Notes: a model not told the origin generated them from the sequence alone. A stretch of 64,000 nucleotides of DNA from SpSt-501 sp037481615 (GCA_037481615.1 JBBFLI010000018.1); one strand, 5' to 3'; positions 44,325-53,809 are shown, counted from the first letter of the stretch. Numbers and translations are program-made.

Positions 44325-45386
44325 ATGCGCGTGGCGATGCTCTCGCCGATCGCCTGGCGCACCCCGCCGCGCCATTACGGCCCCTGGGAGACGGTGGTGT
44401 CGCTGTTGACCGAGGGGCTCGTCGCCCGGGGGGTCGAGGTCACCCTCTTTGCGACCGCGGACTCGATCACCCGCGCACGGCTCGCCGCGGTCTGCCCGCG
44501 GGGCTACGAGGAAGACCCCGCCCTCATCCCCAAGGTCTGGGAGTGCCTGCACATCGCCTCGCTCTTCGAGCGGGGCGACGAGTTCGACCTGATCCACAAC
44601 CACTTCGACTTCCTGCCGCTCACTTACTCGGCGATGACGCGCACCCCGGTCCTGACCACGATCCACGGGTTTTCCTCGCCCGGGATCCTCCCCGTGTACC
44701 GGGCCTACAACGGCCGTGTGTTCTACGTGGCGATCAGCGCGGCCGACCGCCGCCCGGAACTCGACTACCTCGGGGTCATCCACCACGGGATCGACCTCGG
44801 CGGCTTCACCTTCCGGGAAGCCCCGGGCGGATACCTCCTCTTCTTCGGCCGCATCCACCCCGAAAAGGGGACCCGCGAGTGCATCGAGGTCGCCCGGAGA
44901 ACGGGCCTGCCGCTCGTGATCGCGGGCATCGTCCAGGACCCGGCCTACTTCGAGTCGGCCGTGCGCCCGCACCTGGACGGCGAGCGGATCCGCTACGTGG
45001 GCAGCGTCGGGCCCGCGCGGCGCGACGAGCTCCTCGGGCGGGCGCGCGCGCTGCTCCACCCCATCGGCTTCGAGGAGCCCTTCGGGCTCTCCGTGGTCGA
45101 GGCCCTGGCCTGCGGAACCCCGGTCATCGCCTTCCGACGCGGCAGCATGCCCGAGATCGTCGCCGACGGCCGGACGGGGTTCCTCGTGGGAAACCTGGAA
45201 GAGATGATCGCCGCCGTCGGGGCCCTTGACCGGATCGACCGCCGCGCCTGCCGACAGCACGTGGAGGCGCATTTCACGGCCGGCCGCATGGTCGAGGACT
45301 ACCTGCGCGTCTACGAGGAGATCCTCCGCCGCCGCGGCCGCAAGGCCGTGCGGCATTCCCCCCAAGCCCCGGGAGGTGTGGGATGA
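44325..45386 (+). CDS. GT4 family glycosyltransferase
   Basis: 353 residues. RVAMLSPIAWRTPPRHYGPWE opens the acceptor domain; the donor domain has LLFFGRIHPEKGTRECIEVA and the E-x7-E motif in GFEEPFGLSVVEALACGTPV. Distinct from the two GTs upstream and close to sugar transferases found beside GH130 genes in many bacteria. Eleven bases after the first GH130 stop, with GAGGGAGG as ribosome site; its stop overlaps the second GH130 start. Confidence 0.87.
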   Translation: MRVAMLSPIAWRTPPRHYGPWETVVSLLTEGLVARGVEVTLFATADSITRARLAAVCPRGYEEDPALIPKVWECLHIASLFERGDEFDLIHNHFDFLPLTYSAMTRTPVLTTIHGFSSPGILPVYRAYNGRVFYVAISAADRRPELDYLGVIHHGIDLGGFTFREAPGGYLLFFGRIHPEKGTRECIEVARRTGLPLVIAGIVQDPAYFESAVRPHLDGERIRYVGSVGPARRDELLGRARALLHPIGFEEPFGLSVVEALACGTPVIAFRRGSMPEIVADGRTGFLVGNLEEMIAAVGALDRIDRRACRQHVEAHFTAGRMVEDYLRVYEEILRRRGRKAVRHSPQAPGGVG

Positions 45387-46327
45387 ACGCCTCGGCCGCG
45401 CCGCTCGTGCGGCGCCACCCGAAAAACCCCATTCTCACCCGCGACGACGTCCCCTACCCCGTCGTCACCGTGCACAACGCGGGCGCGGTGCGCTTCCGCG
45501 ACCGCTACCTTCTCGTCTTCCGCTCGCACCTGCGAAACGGCCGTTCCATTCTCGGGATCGCCGAAAGCGAAGACGGCTTCTCCTTCCGCGTTCGCCCCGA
45601 GCCCTTCCTCACCCCGTCCGCGGAGGGGCCGTTCGCCCCCTACGAGGAGTTCGGCGTGGAGGATCCGCGCATCTGCGCGCTCGAGGGCGCCTTCTGGATC
45701 ACCTACAGCGCCTATTCGCGCCACGGGGTGCGCATCGGGCTCGCCCGCACCGAAGATTTCGTGCGCGTCGAGCGGATCGCCCTGATCACCCAGGCCGACC
45801 ACCGCAACGTGGTCCTCTTCCCCGAGCGCTTCGGCGGCCGCTACGCGCGTCTCGACCGCCCGCACTCGCACATCGCCCCCTGGTCCATCTGGATCTCCTG
45901 GTCCCCGGACCTCGTCCACTGGGGCGACTCGCAGATTCTCATCCGGCCGGCGGCCTATCACTGGGACGAGATGAAGGTCGGCCCCGGGGCGCCCCCCCTG
46001 CGCACCCCCCGCGGCTGGCTGAACCTCTTCCACGGCGTCTTCCAGACCATGGACGGCGCGATCTACCGCCTGGGCGCGGCCCTCCATGCCCTCGAGGACC
46101 CCGGCCGCCTGCTGGGCGTGGCCGACGAGTGGATCCTCCAGCCCGAGGACCCCTGGGAGGTCGCAGGCTATGTCCACAACGTCGTCTTCAGCTGCGGGGC
46201 GATCCCCGAGGAGGACGGGACCGTGAAGATCTACTGGGGCGGGGCGGACACGGTGCTCTGCGCAGGCGTGGCCCGGATCGACGAGTTGGTGGATCTGTGC
46301 CTCGAGCGGCCGCGACCGCCGCTGTGA
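45383..46327 (+). CDS. GH130 family enzyme (mannoside phosphorylase-type), second copy
   Basis: 314 residues, same fold as the gene at 43348 with Asp94 in FGVEDPRIC, LFPERFGGRYARLDRP, and GAPPLRTPRGWLNLFHG. Identity between the two copies is moderate (many motif residues, few elsewhere), so they are old paralogues probably with different acceptors or linkages rather than a recent duplication. Last gene of the RSH-GT-GT-GH130-GT4-GH130 operon; the start overlaps the GT4 stop by ATGA. Confidence 0.85.
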   Translation: MNASAAPLVRRHPKNPILTRDDVPYPVVTVHNAGAVRFRDRYLLVFRSHLRNGRSILGIAESEDGFSFRVRPEPFLTPSAEGPFAPYEEFGVEDPRICALEGAFWITYSAYSRHGVRIGLARTEDFVRVERIALITQADHRNVVLFPERFGGRYARLDRPHSHIAPWSIWISWSPDLVHWGDSQILIRPAAYHWDEMKVGPGAPPLRTPRGWLNLFHGVFQTMDGAIYRLGAALHALEDPGRLLGVADEWILQPEDPWEVAGYVHNVVFSCGAIPEEDGTVKIYWGGADTVLCAGVARIDELVDLCLERPRPPL

Positions 46328-46396
46328 GGCGGCTTCCGCCTTCGGGCCGTTTCTGATAGCCTGCGGGCGCCCCCCTCCGGGGTTCGGGAAGAAGCC

Positions 46397-47461
46397 ATGC
46401 CGCCCTTCCGTCTCATCGCCGCCGGCCTCCTCGTTCTTTGCGCCGCGGGCTGCCTTCATCCCCCCGCGCCCTTCGAAACCGGAGCTCCGGCCTGGCGCGC
46501 GGCCCCCCTCTTCGCCGCGCCGCCCGTAGACGGGCGGGCGCGCTTTCGGGAGATCCTCTGCCGTCTCGCGGACGCGCGCCTCGCGGCGGGGGAGGCGCGG
46601 CGGGTCTGCTCGGATCTCCTGTGGCGTCTGGCCGACGAGGCCCCTTCGCCTGCGCCGCCCGCTTCCCCTCCCCCCCACGATCCGCGCCTGCGCCTGCTGA
46701 TCGTCCCCGGGGCCTTCACCGAGTGTTTCCCGGGCTTCGGGCGGCCCTTCGAGGATGCGGCGCCGTCGCTTGCCGCCCGGGGCTACCGGATCGACTGGGT
46801 GCCCGTCGCCGGCCGTTCGGGGAGCGGAGAAAACGCCGCCCGCATCGCCGCCTTCCTTCGCGATCTCCCGCCGCAGGTGGACGAAAGGCTCGTCCTCATC
46901 GGCCACTCCAAGGGGGCGGTCGACATCCTCGAGTTTCTCGACGCTTTCCGCCCGGAGGCGCGCCGCGTAAGCGCTGCCGTCGCCGTCGCCGGCCCCGTCG
47001 CGGGCTCGCGCCTCGCCGAGCGCTTCGCGCGCCTCTACGAGCGGCTGCTTTCCCGCGTTGCCCTCGGCCCCTGCCCCCCCGGGGACGGCAAGGTCCTCGA
47101 AAGCCTCGGCCGGAACCACCGGCTCGAGCGCCTGGCCGGGAACCCGGCCCCCGAGGGGGTCCTTCTTTTCTCGCTCGGCGCCTTCACCCGCCGCGAGGCG
47201 ACCCACCCCCTGCTTTTGTTTTCCCATGACCTGATTTCCCCGTGGGATCCCCGCAACGACGGCCTCGTCGCCCACGCGGAGCAGGTCATCCCCGGCTCGG
47301 TGCTTCTCGGCTGGGCGAACCTCGACCACTGGGACGTCGCCTTGCCGGTGCGCGAGCGGCTGAACTTCGGCGGCGCCGGCAGCCGCGCCGCCGAGCGCCG
47401 CCTGCTCTTCGAGGCGCTCGTTCTCGCCGTAGGGGAAGCCCTGGGGAAAGGCGGCGGTTAG
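46397..47461 (+). CDS. Alpha/beta-hydrolase lipoprotein
   Basis: 354 residues. Signal peptide with lipobox LCAAGC (Cys19). The hydrolase part has the nucleophile elbow GHSKG (LVLIGHSKGAVDILEFL), an acid/oxyanion region LIVPGAFTECF, and a late His in WANLDHWDVALP that could complete a Ser-His-Asp triad. GHSKG rather than GHSLG is seen in lipase/esterase-like proteins of unclear substrate. It follows the glycan operon by 69 bases and converges on the FN3 gene, overlapping it by four bases. Confidence 0.75.
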   Translation: MPPFRLIAAGLLVLCAAGCLHPPAPFETGAPAWRAAPLFAAPPVDGRARFREILCRLADARLAAGEARRVCSDLLWRLADEAPSPAPPASPPPHDPRLRLLIVPGAFTECFPGFGRPFEDAAPSLAARGYRIDWVPVAGRSGSGENAARIAAFLRDLPPQVDERLVLIGHSKGAVDILEFLDAFRPEARRVSAAVAVAGPVAGSRLAERFARLYERLLSRVALGPCPPGDGKVLESLGRNHRLERLAGNPAPEGVLLFSLGAFTRREATHPLLLFSHDLISPWDPRNDGLVAHAEQVIPGSVLLGWANLDHWDVALPVRERLNFGGAGSRAAERRLLFEALVLAVGEALGKGGG

Positions 47462-47940
47462 CGGCGTCCGGGGGGGGAAAGGGGGGGAGGCCGGGCGCAG
47501 ATCGCCTCGCGGCGGCGGCCGCCCTCCGGCCCGGGACTTCCGGACGCGGCCGAAAGAAAGCAGCTCATGTAGAAGGTGGTTCCGTCCTGGCCGTCCTCAC
47601 GGCAATCGAAGATCGCGTCGCCGACGCGGACGCAGGTCTCGTCGTAGAGGGCGCTTTTCGTGCCCCCGGCGTAGAGGGCGGAGACGGCGAACCGGTAGGT
47701 CGCACCCGAGGAGAGGCCGGTCACGAGGAAGGCGGGTTGCGCGGGGTCCTCGAAGACCGAGAGGGGCAGCTCCTCGATTTTCGCCCAGTCGGCGTCGCCC
47801 GTGCGGCCGAAGACGGCGTAGCCGACGAGGCCGGGGTCCGGGTCGGCCCGCCAGGAGAAGAGGAAATCGAGCGCCGCGGCCGCCTGCGGGAGCAGCAGGG
47901 CGAGCAGCAGGGCGGCGAAAGCGGGGAGGCGGCCTCTCAT
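47458..47940 (-). CDS. Secreted fibronectin type III-like protein
   Basis: 160 residues. Signal peptide (MRGRLPAFAALLLALLLPQAAAA), then one FN3-like beta-sandwich of about 90 residues (LFSWRADPDPGLVGYAVFGR, VTGLSSGATYRFAVSALYAGG). Four cysteines in the C-terminal part (ETCVRVGDAIFDCRE, MSCFLS, EAICARP) may form disulfides. The function is unknown. It starts within the stop of the DUF6178 gene (ATGA) and ends the rdgB-ampG-DUF6178-FN3 operon. Confidence 0.7.
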   Translation of the reverse strand: MRGRLPAFAALLLALLLPQAAAALDFLFSWRADPDPGLVGYAVFGRTGDADWAKIEELPLSVFEDPAQPAFLVTGLSSGATYRFAVSALYAGGTKSALYDETCVRVGDAIFDCREDGQDGTTFYMSCFLSAASGSPGPEGGRRREAICARPPPLSPPGRR

Positions 47941-49715
47941 CCGGCCCTCAGCAGGAAGAGGAGCACAAAGCGAGGATCGAGGTTCTGGGGGGCGACCCGG
48001 CCGTATTCCGCCTCGAGCTCGGCGAAGAGCTCCTCGAAAACCGCCCCGGCCGCGTCGCGGATCTCCTCCTCGCCGATCCCCGTTTCCGCGGCGAGGAAGG
48101 AGACGAAGTCGGACCGCCTCGCCGCGGGGATGCGCCGGGGGGACTCCGGGGCGGCGCCGGGCCCCGGCGCGAAGAGCGCGGCGAAAAAGGGCCGGAAGGC
48201 CGAAAGCGGAAGCGGCGTGAGCGGCTCCCGGGGCAGACCGAGCCGCGTCGCGGCCCACTCGGTGAGCAACAGGTTCTTCCAGGTGAGAAAGCGGTAGCCC
48301 CCCGCGGGGTCGAGCCGCGGGGCGAGCCGACCGAGCAGCCGGTCGACTTCGCGGATGCGATCGAGGGTCTTCGCCGTCGCGGCGATGTCGTCGCGCGAGG
48401 CGAACTCGCGGTAGAGAAGGCCCGTGCGGTAGTTGTCGTAGAAGAGGGGTTTTTTGAGAAGGATCCCCCCCAGCACCCCCATCCAGCGCTCGCCCCAGAA
48501 ACTCAACTTCAGCCCCTGCCGGGCGAACCAGCTCGCGGCGAGCCACTTCTCGGTCTGCCACTTGAGCCGCAACGCCTCCCCGAAGCCCAGGCGGAAGAGG
48601 TCGACCAGCGGGTGGCGCAACAGGAGGGCGGCGGAGCGCGCGGGGTCCGCGGCGGCCTCGCCCCCCCCCTCGAGCGTCTCGAGGGCGATCCCGAGATACC
48701 CGCAGGCCTTGGCGACCACCTCGCGCAGATCCTCGCGGCTTTTGACCGCACGGCGGTCGGCGGCGATGATGCGGTTGCAGAGGTTCGCAAACTCCCACTG
48801 CAGGAAGAGCAGCCGCTCGCCGGGCTCGATCCGCGCGAGCGCCCGGCGCAACGGGGTCGCCTCCGGCAGCTCGCGCAGGGGGAGGGCCGGGACCGGGAGC
48901 AGTCCTTCCCCCTCCTCCGCCGTGGCGCGCGGATAACGCTTCGGCCGGCTCCGGGCGAGCTGCCCGGCGGTCAGCGGCTGGTAGATCCCGACCGCCTCGT
49001 CGAAGGGGACGAAGCCCTTTTCGGCCAGACGCACGTTGCGCCAGCGGTACTCCTCCTCCTCGGTCTCGGCCGGGATCACGTGGGCCGCCTCGAGGAGCAC
49101 GCTCTGGAAGACGAGGTGGTCCTCGGCGGCGATCCGTTCGAGGAGCCGGGTGAGGAAGCGGCGGCGGCGGTCCTCGTCGATCCCCGATCCCCCCGCCACC
49201 CGCGGCAGGTCGAGGATGCGCACGTAGTAGACCTGGTCGAGGGTGAAGAAACCCTCGCCGAATTCCGAGGGGTCCTGGTCGTGCTCGCGGACGCGCACCT
49301 CGAGGTTATGGAAGAGGTAGAGTTCGCCGAAGGTGAGCCGCTCCCCGAGAAACCAACGCACGAAGCGCGGCGGGTCGGCCTCGAGCAGCAAGTCCATCCA
49401 GCGCGTCGCGCGGTGCACCTCGAGGCGGTCCCCGGCCCAGACCTCGACGTCGAGCAGGTGGTCCCACTGGCGGTTCGAGGCGAGCTTGAGCAGCGGCAGC
49501 GCATCTTCGGGACCGATGTCCTGGACGAGGAGGTGGAAATCGGTCTCCGGGATCGCATGCACGAGGGCGGCCGGCTGCGGGGCGGCGAGGATGCGCTCGA
49601 GCGCCTGCTCGGCGGGCAGCGAGAGGATCTCGGCCCGCCGGCGCGCGAGTTCTTTCAGCCGCTCGCCGGGTGCGGCCGCGGACTCGGGAGACGGCGAAGG
49701 GGGACGGTCAGCCAT
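47937..49715 (-). CDS. DUF6178 family protein
   Basis: 592 residues, mainly helical, without signal peptide or membrane helix. It matches the DUF6178 family that I associate with Desulfobacterota: N-terminal AEILSLPAEQALERILAAPQP, FHLLVQDIGPEDALPLLKLASNRQWDHLLD and EADPPRFVRWFLGERL. Function is unknown. ATG at 49715 begins this conserved segment, 17 bases after the ampG stop. A useful lineage marker more than a functional clue. Confidence 0.75.
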   Translation of the reverse strand: MADRPPSPSPESAAAPGERLKELARRRAEILSLPAEQALERILAAPQPAALVHAIPETDFHLLVQDIGPEDALPLLKLASNRQWDHLLDVEVWAGDRLEVHRATRWMDLLLEADPPRFVRWFLGERLTFGELYLFHNLEVRVREHDQDPSEFGEGFFTLDQVYYVRILDLPRVAGGSGIDEDRRRRFLTRLLERIAAEDHLVFQSVLLEAAHVIPAETEEEEYRWRNVRLAEKGFVPFDEAVGIYQPLTAGQLARSRPKRYPRATAEEGEGLLPVPALPLRELPEATPLRRALARIEPGERLLFLQWEFANLCNRIIAADRRAVKSREDLREVVAKACGYLGIALETLEGGGEAAADPARSAALLLRHPLVDLFRLGFGEALRLKWQTEKWLAASWFARQGLKLSFWGERWMGVLGGILLKKPLFYDNYRTGLLYREFASRDDIAATAKTLDRIREVDRLLGRLAPRLDPAGGYRFLTWKNLLLTEWAATRLGLPREPLTPLPLSAFRPFFAALFAPGPGAAPESPRRIPAARRSDFVSFLAAETGIGEEEIRDAAGAVFEELFAELEAEYGRVAPQNLDPRFVLLFLLRAG

Positions 49716-49732
49716 GGCGATCGGGTCCGAAT

Positions 49733-51019
49733 CTACCAAGGCTGCGGTCTGCTGGCAAATCGGCCCCCTGCATCGCCGCCGTCCGCGGGCAGGCGGCGCA
49801 GCAGCCACAGGCCCGGCGCCGCGGCGAGCGTGCAAGCGAGGAAAAAGGCCGGCCACCCCAGGAGCGACGCCGCCCAGCCGGTCGGGGCCGCGGCGAGAAC
49901 GCGCGGGATGCCCATCAGCCCGGTCAGGAGGGCGTACTGGGTGGCGGTGAAGGCCCGCCGGGTCCGGCTCGCCATGAAGGCGACGAAGGCGCTCGTCCCC
50001 ATGCCGCCCGTCAGGTTCTCGAAGGCGATCACGGCGGCGAGAACGGGCAGACGGTTTCCGGCGAACGCCAGAAGAACGAAGCCCGCGGTGGAGGCGGCCT
50101 GGAGGAGACCGAAGACCCAGAGGCTCCGGCGGATCCCCTGGCGCAGGATCCACAGGCCGCCGAGAAGACCGCCGGCGATCGTCGCCCCGGAACCGAAGAG
50201 CTTGACGACGGCCCCGATCTCGGATTTCGAGAACCCGATCTCCAGGTAAAACGGCGTCGTGATCGCGGCGGCGAGCGTGTCGCCGATCTTGTAGAGCAGA
50301 ACGAAGGCGAGCAGGCGGAGGGCGCCCTCCCGGCGCAGGAAGTCGGCGAGCGGCCCCCAGACCGCCTCGCGGAGCGTTTCCGGCGGAGCGGGCGTCCCTT
50401 CGGGTTCGGGGGCGAGCAGCGTGGTCAGGATCCCCGGGATCATGCCTGCCGCGAGCAGAAGGTAGACCTGCGAAAAGGGGAGCAGGTCGGCGAGGATCAG
50501 CCCGCCCCCGCCCGATCCCCACATGCCGATGCGGTAGCCGTAGACGTAGAGCGAGGAGCCGAGCCCGAGCTCCCGCTCGGGGAGGTCCTCGCGGCGGTAG
50601 GCGTCGACCACGGTGTCCTGGGTGGCGCTGAAGAAGGCGACGACGAAAGCCGCGAGCGCCAGCCCGAGCGCCTGCCGGCCGGGGTCGAAGAGGGCCATGG
50701 CGGCGATCGCGAGCGCAAGCCCCGCCTGCGCGACCAGCATCCAGCCGCGGCGCCTGCCGAGGAAGGGCGGCGTGAAACGGTCGAGAACCGGGGCCCAGAG
50801 GACCTTCCAGGCGTAGGGCGCCTGGACGAGGCTCACCATCCCCAGGAGCGCGAGATCGACCCCGCCCTCCTTCATCCAGGCCTGGAGCAGTCCCATCGTC
50901 AACGGAAGGGGAAGCCCGCAGGAGACGCCCATGAGGAAGGCGACCGCCATGCGGCGGCGGAAGGCGACCCCGGCGGGGATCCCGCCTCGGGCGGGTCCGG
51001 GGGCGGGTTCCGGCTTCAC
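49733..51019 (-). CDS. ampG: AmpG-like MFS permease
   Basis: 428 residues, about 12 membrane helices. AmpG hallmarks: FLMGVSCGLPLPLTMGLLQAWM at the first helix (start read as separate halves), FFSATQDTVVDAYRRE and GYRIGMWGSGGG. AmpG imports anhydro-muropeptides for peptidoglycan recycling in Gram-negative bacteria. GTG at 51019 is chosen because it overlaps the rdgB stop (GTGA) and gives a short basic tail before the first helix; an internal ATG 23 codons later is the alternative. Confidence 0.85.
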   Translation of the reverse strand: MKPEPAPGPARGGIPAGVAFRRRMAVAFLMGVSCGLPLPLTMGLLQAWMKEGGVDLALLGMVSLVQAPYAWKVLWAPVLDRFTPPFLGRRRGWMLVAQAGLALAIAAMALFDPGRQALGLALAAFVVAFFSATQDTVVDAYRREDLPERELGLGSSLYVYGYRIGMWGSGGGGLILADLLPFSQVYLLLAAGMIPGILTTLLAPEPEGTPAPPETLREAVWGPLADFLRREGALRLLAFVLLYKIGDTLAAAITTPFYLEIGFSKSEIGAVVKLFGSGATIAGGLLGGLWILRQGIRRSLWVFGLLQAASTAGFVLLAFAGNRLPVLAAVIAFENLTGGMGTSAFVAFMASRTRRAFTATQYALLTGLMGIPRVLAAAPTGWAASLLGWPAFFLACTLAAAPGLWLLRRLPADGGDAGGRFASRPQPW

Positions 51020-51660
51020 GGGTTCCAGGGGTCGCCGGGCGGCATGTGCCGGCGGATCCAGCCCATCACTTTGTCGAACTCGCCGCGCAGCTCGGCCATG
51101 GCGCGGCCGCGGTGGCTGACGCGATGCTTTTCCGCCGGGGTGAGCTGGGCGAAGGTCTTGCCGAGCGGGGGGTAGTAGAAGATGGGGTCGTAGCCGAAGC
51201 CGCTCTCGCCCGCCGGCTCCTCGGCGATCCAGCCCTCGCAGCGGCCCTCGTAGGTGAGCGCCGGCCCCGAGGGAACCGCCAGCGAGATCACGCATTCGAA
51301 GGCCGCGCGGCGGTCGCTTCGCCCGCTCATTTCCGCGAGCAACCGCGCGACCCGCTCGGCGTCGGAAAGACCCGGCCCGCCGTAGCGCGCCGAGTGCACC
51401 CCGGGGGCCCCCCCGAGGGCGGCGACGCAGAGCCCCGAGTCGTCGGCGAGCGCGGGAACCCCGAGGATGCGCGCCGTGAAACTCGCCTTCTTGTAGGCGT
51501 TCTCCTCGAAGGTCGCCCCGTCCTCCTCGACCTCGGGGAGCGGTCCGAAGGCGGTGAGGTCGCGCACGTCGACCGGAAAGCCCGAGAGCAGCCCCTGCAG
51601 CTCGCGGGTCTTGCCGGGGTTGCGTGTGGCGATGACGAGCAGGGGGGGACGCACGCTCAC
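51016..51660 (-). CDS. rdgB: RdgB/HAM1 non-canonical purine NTP pyrophosphatase
   Basis: 214 residues. Removes dITP, ITP and XTP from the nucleotide pool. Motifs: ATRNPGKTREL, ADDSGLCVAALGGAPGVHSAR (catalytic Asp) and GFGYDPIFYYPP followed by KHRVSHRGRA. GTG start at 51660 with AGGAGA upstream. Heads the minus-strand operon and is divergent from recN. Confidence 0.93.
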   Translation of the reverse strand: MSVRPPLLVIATRNPGKTRELQGLLSGFPVDVRDLTAFGPLPEVEEDGATFEENAYKKASFTARILGVPALADDSGLCVAALGGAPGVHSARYGGPGLSDAERVARLLAEMSGRSDRRAAFECVISLAVPSGPALTYEGRCEGWIAEEPAGESGFGYDPIFYYPPLGKTFAQLTPAEKHRVSHRGRAMAELRGEFDKVMGWIRRHMPPGDPWNP

Positions 51661-51737
51661 GGTCCGGGGGTCTCCTTTCGGGGGATCGCGCCCCTTCTAC
51701 GCGCTCCGCGGCGCGGTTGCAAGGCCGACGCCGCCGC

Positions 51738-51766
51738 TTTACCCCGGAAGTCCCCCCGTGTATAAT
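51738..51766 (+). promoter_or_regulatory. recN promoter
   Basis: TTTACC (51738-51743), 17-base spacer, perfect TATAAT (51761-51766), 57 bases before the recN ATG. No E. coli-type LexA box (CTGT-N8-ACAG) and none of the TTTACATT repeats seen before lexA occur here. Confidence 0.6.
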
Positions 51767-51822
51767 TTCCGCCGCGGTCGGGGATCCCCCCCGCATTTCC
51801 CCTCCGGTGAGGCCGTCCCGCG

Positions 51823-53526
51823 ATGCTCCGAGAGCTCGCCATCCGCAACTTCGCGATCATCGACGATCTCCGCGTGCGTTTCGAACCGGGCCTCACGGTG
51901 ATCACGGGGGAAACCGGCGTCGGCAAATCGATCCTCGTGAACGCCCTGAACCTCGTTCTGGGCGGCCGCGCCTCGGCGGAAATGGTCCGCACCGGGGCCG
52001 AGGCGGCCGAAGTGGAGGCCTTCTTCGAGGTCGGCCCCGGCTCCCCGGCCGCCCAGGCGGCCGCGCAGGCGGGCTACGAGGCCGACGGCGGCATCCTCGT
52101 GCGGCGCGTCGTCTCGCGCGCCGAGGGAAACCGCGTCTACCTGAACGGGAGGCTCGCCACCCTGCAGGTGCTCTCGGCCGTGGTCGAGCCGCTGGCCAGC
52201 ATCTCCGGCCAGCACGCCCACCAGGCGCTGCTCAAGGAAGAGCGACATCTCTTCCTCCTCGACCAGTTCGCGGGGCTTCTCGCCGAGCGCGCCGCCGTGG
52301 CCGCGCGCGTGCGCGAGCTCTCCCCGCTTCTCGAGCGCCTGCGGGAGCTCGGCGCGCGGGTCGCCCGGCGCGCCGAGCGGGAGGAGCTTCTTTCCTTTCA
52401 GCTCCGCGAGATCGACGAGGCCGCCCCGCGCGAAGGCGAGGACGCGGAGCTCGAAGCCGAGCGGCTGCGGCTCAAAAACGCGGGCGCGCTCGTTTCGACC
52501 GTGGAGGCCGCCCTCGAGTCGTTGCACGGCGGAGAGGGGTCGGCCACGGAGCGGATCGGCGCGGTCCGCCGCAGCCTGGAAAAAATGGGGCGGATCGACC
52601 CCGCGCTCGCCGCCGAGGCCGAGGCCGCGGCCGATCTGCTCTTCCGCCTCGAGGAACGCTGCGAGGCGCTGCGGCGCTACCGGAAGACCATCGCGTTCGA
52701 GGCGGGGCGCCTCGAGGAGATCGAGGCGCGCCTCGACCGGCTGAACCGGCTCAAGCGCAAATACGGCGGAAGCCTCGCCGCCGTGCTCGAAGAGAGGACG
52801 CGCGCCGCCGCCGAGCTGGCCGCCGTCGAGCGCCTCGACGAGGAGATCCGCGAAACCGAGGCGGCGATCGGCCGGCTCGGGGAGACGCTGCGGCGCGAGG
52901 CGCTCGCCCTCTCCGCGCGGCGGCGCCAGGCGGCGCAGGCGCTCGAGGAGGCGGTCGCCCGCGAGCTCGCCTCCCTCAAGATGAAGGGCACCCGCTTCGG
53001 GGTGGAGTGGCTTCCGCCCCCGGCCGAGACGGCGGCCGACGGGCTCCTCCCCCGCGTCGACGGCCACCCCGTCGGCGAAAGCGGCATCGACCGCATCCGC
53101 TTCACGATCGCCCCCAACGTGGGCGAGGCGTTGAAGCCGCTCGCCGCGATCGCCTCGGGCGGCGAGCTCTCGCGCGTCGTGCTCGCCCTCAAGTCCATCC
53201 TCGCCCGGAACGAGGCGCTCGCCACGATCGTCTTCGACGAAGTCGACGCCGGGATCGGGGGCGCGGTCGCCGAAGGGGTGGGGCGCAAGCTCGCCCGATT
53301 GGCGCGGCACCACCAGGTGATCTGCATCACGCATCTGCCGCAGATCGCGCGCTTCGGAACGCACCACCTGCGTATCACCAAGGAGGTCCGGGAAGGCCGC
53401 ACCCGCAGCCGGATCGAGCCTCTCGACCCCGAAGAGCGCACCCGGGAGATCGCCCGCATGCTCGGCGGGGAGAAGATCACGAAGCTCACGCTCGAGCACG
53501 CGCGCGAGCTGCTCGGCAAGGCATGA
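51823..53526 (+). CDS. recN: DNA repair protein RecN
   Basis: 567 residues, SMC-like ATPase for double-strand break repair. Walker A GETGVGKS (29-36), a long central coiled coil rich in Glu/Arg/Ala, then the C-terminal ATPase half with SGGELSRVVLALKSIL and Walker B IVFDEVDAGIGG. ATG at 51823. It stands alone between a clear promoter and a strong terminator. Confidence 0.95.
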   Translation: MLRELAIRNFAIIDDLRVRFEPGLTVITGETGVGKSILVNALNLVLGGRASAEMVRTGAEAAEVEAFFEVGPGSPAAQAAAQAGYEADGGILVRRVVSRAEGNRVYLNGRLATLQVLSAVVEPLASISGQHAHQALLKEERHLFLLDQFAGLLAERAAVAARVRELSPLLERLRELGARVARRAEREELLSFQLREIDEAAPREGEDAELEAERLRLKNAGALVSTVEAALESLHGGEGSATERIGAVRRSLEKMGRIDPALAAEAEAAADLLFRLEERCEALRRYRKTIAFEAGRLEEIEARLDRLNRLKRKYGGSLAAVLEERTRAAAELAAVERLDEEIRETEAAIGRLGETLRREALALSARRRQAAQALEEAVARELASLKMKGTRFGVEWLPPPAETAADGLLPRVDGHPVGESGIDRIRFTIAPNVGEALKPLAAIASGGELSRVVLALKSILARNEALATIVFDEVDAGIGGAVAEGVGRKLARLARHHQVICITHLPQIARFGTHHLRITKEVREGRTRSRIEPLDPEERTREIARMLGGEKITKLTLEHARELLGKA

Positions 53527-53555
53527 AAAAAGCCCCCGCGGACGGGGGCTTTTTT
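53526..53555. terminator. Bidirectional intrinsic terminator between recN and csp
   Basis: AAAAAAGCCCCCG (53526-53538), loop CGGA, CGGGGGCTTTTTT (53543-53555): a perfect stem with a T tract on both strands, starting at the last base of the recN stop. It serves recN and the convergent cold-shock gene. Confidence 0.9.
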
Positions 53556-53605
53556 CTTCGGGCATCGCGGGCCCCCCGGCGACGGGGGTCCCGGCGGGCG
53601 GCGGG

Positions 53606-53809
53606 TCAGACGAGTTTTTCCACTTCCGAGGCCGCGGGGCCCTTGGCGCCCTGCTGGATCTCGAAGCGCACCTTGTCTCCCTCCACGAGCGAGCGGAACC
53701 CCTTGCCCTTGATGGCGGAATAATGGACGAAAATGTCCTGCCCGTCGTCTTTCTTGATGAATCCGTAGCCCTTCTTCTCGTTAAACCACTTCACGACTCC
53801 TTCCGGCAT
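53606..53809 (-). CDS. Cold-shock domain protein
   Basis: 67 residues, one OB-fold with RNA-binding motifs KGYGFIKK (RNP1) and DIFVHYSAI (RNP2). Binds single-stranded RNA/DNA and melts mRNA structure. ATG at 53809 with GGAGAAGAGG upstream. It lies 26 bases after a second, similar csp gene and is probably co-transcribed with it. Confidence 0.93.
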   Translation of the reverse strand: MPEGVVKWFNEKKGYGFIKKDDGQDIFVHYSAIKGKGFRSLVEGDKVRFEIQQGAKGPAASEVEKLV

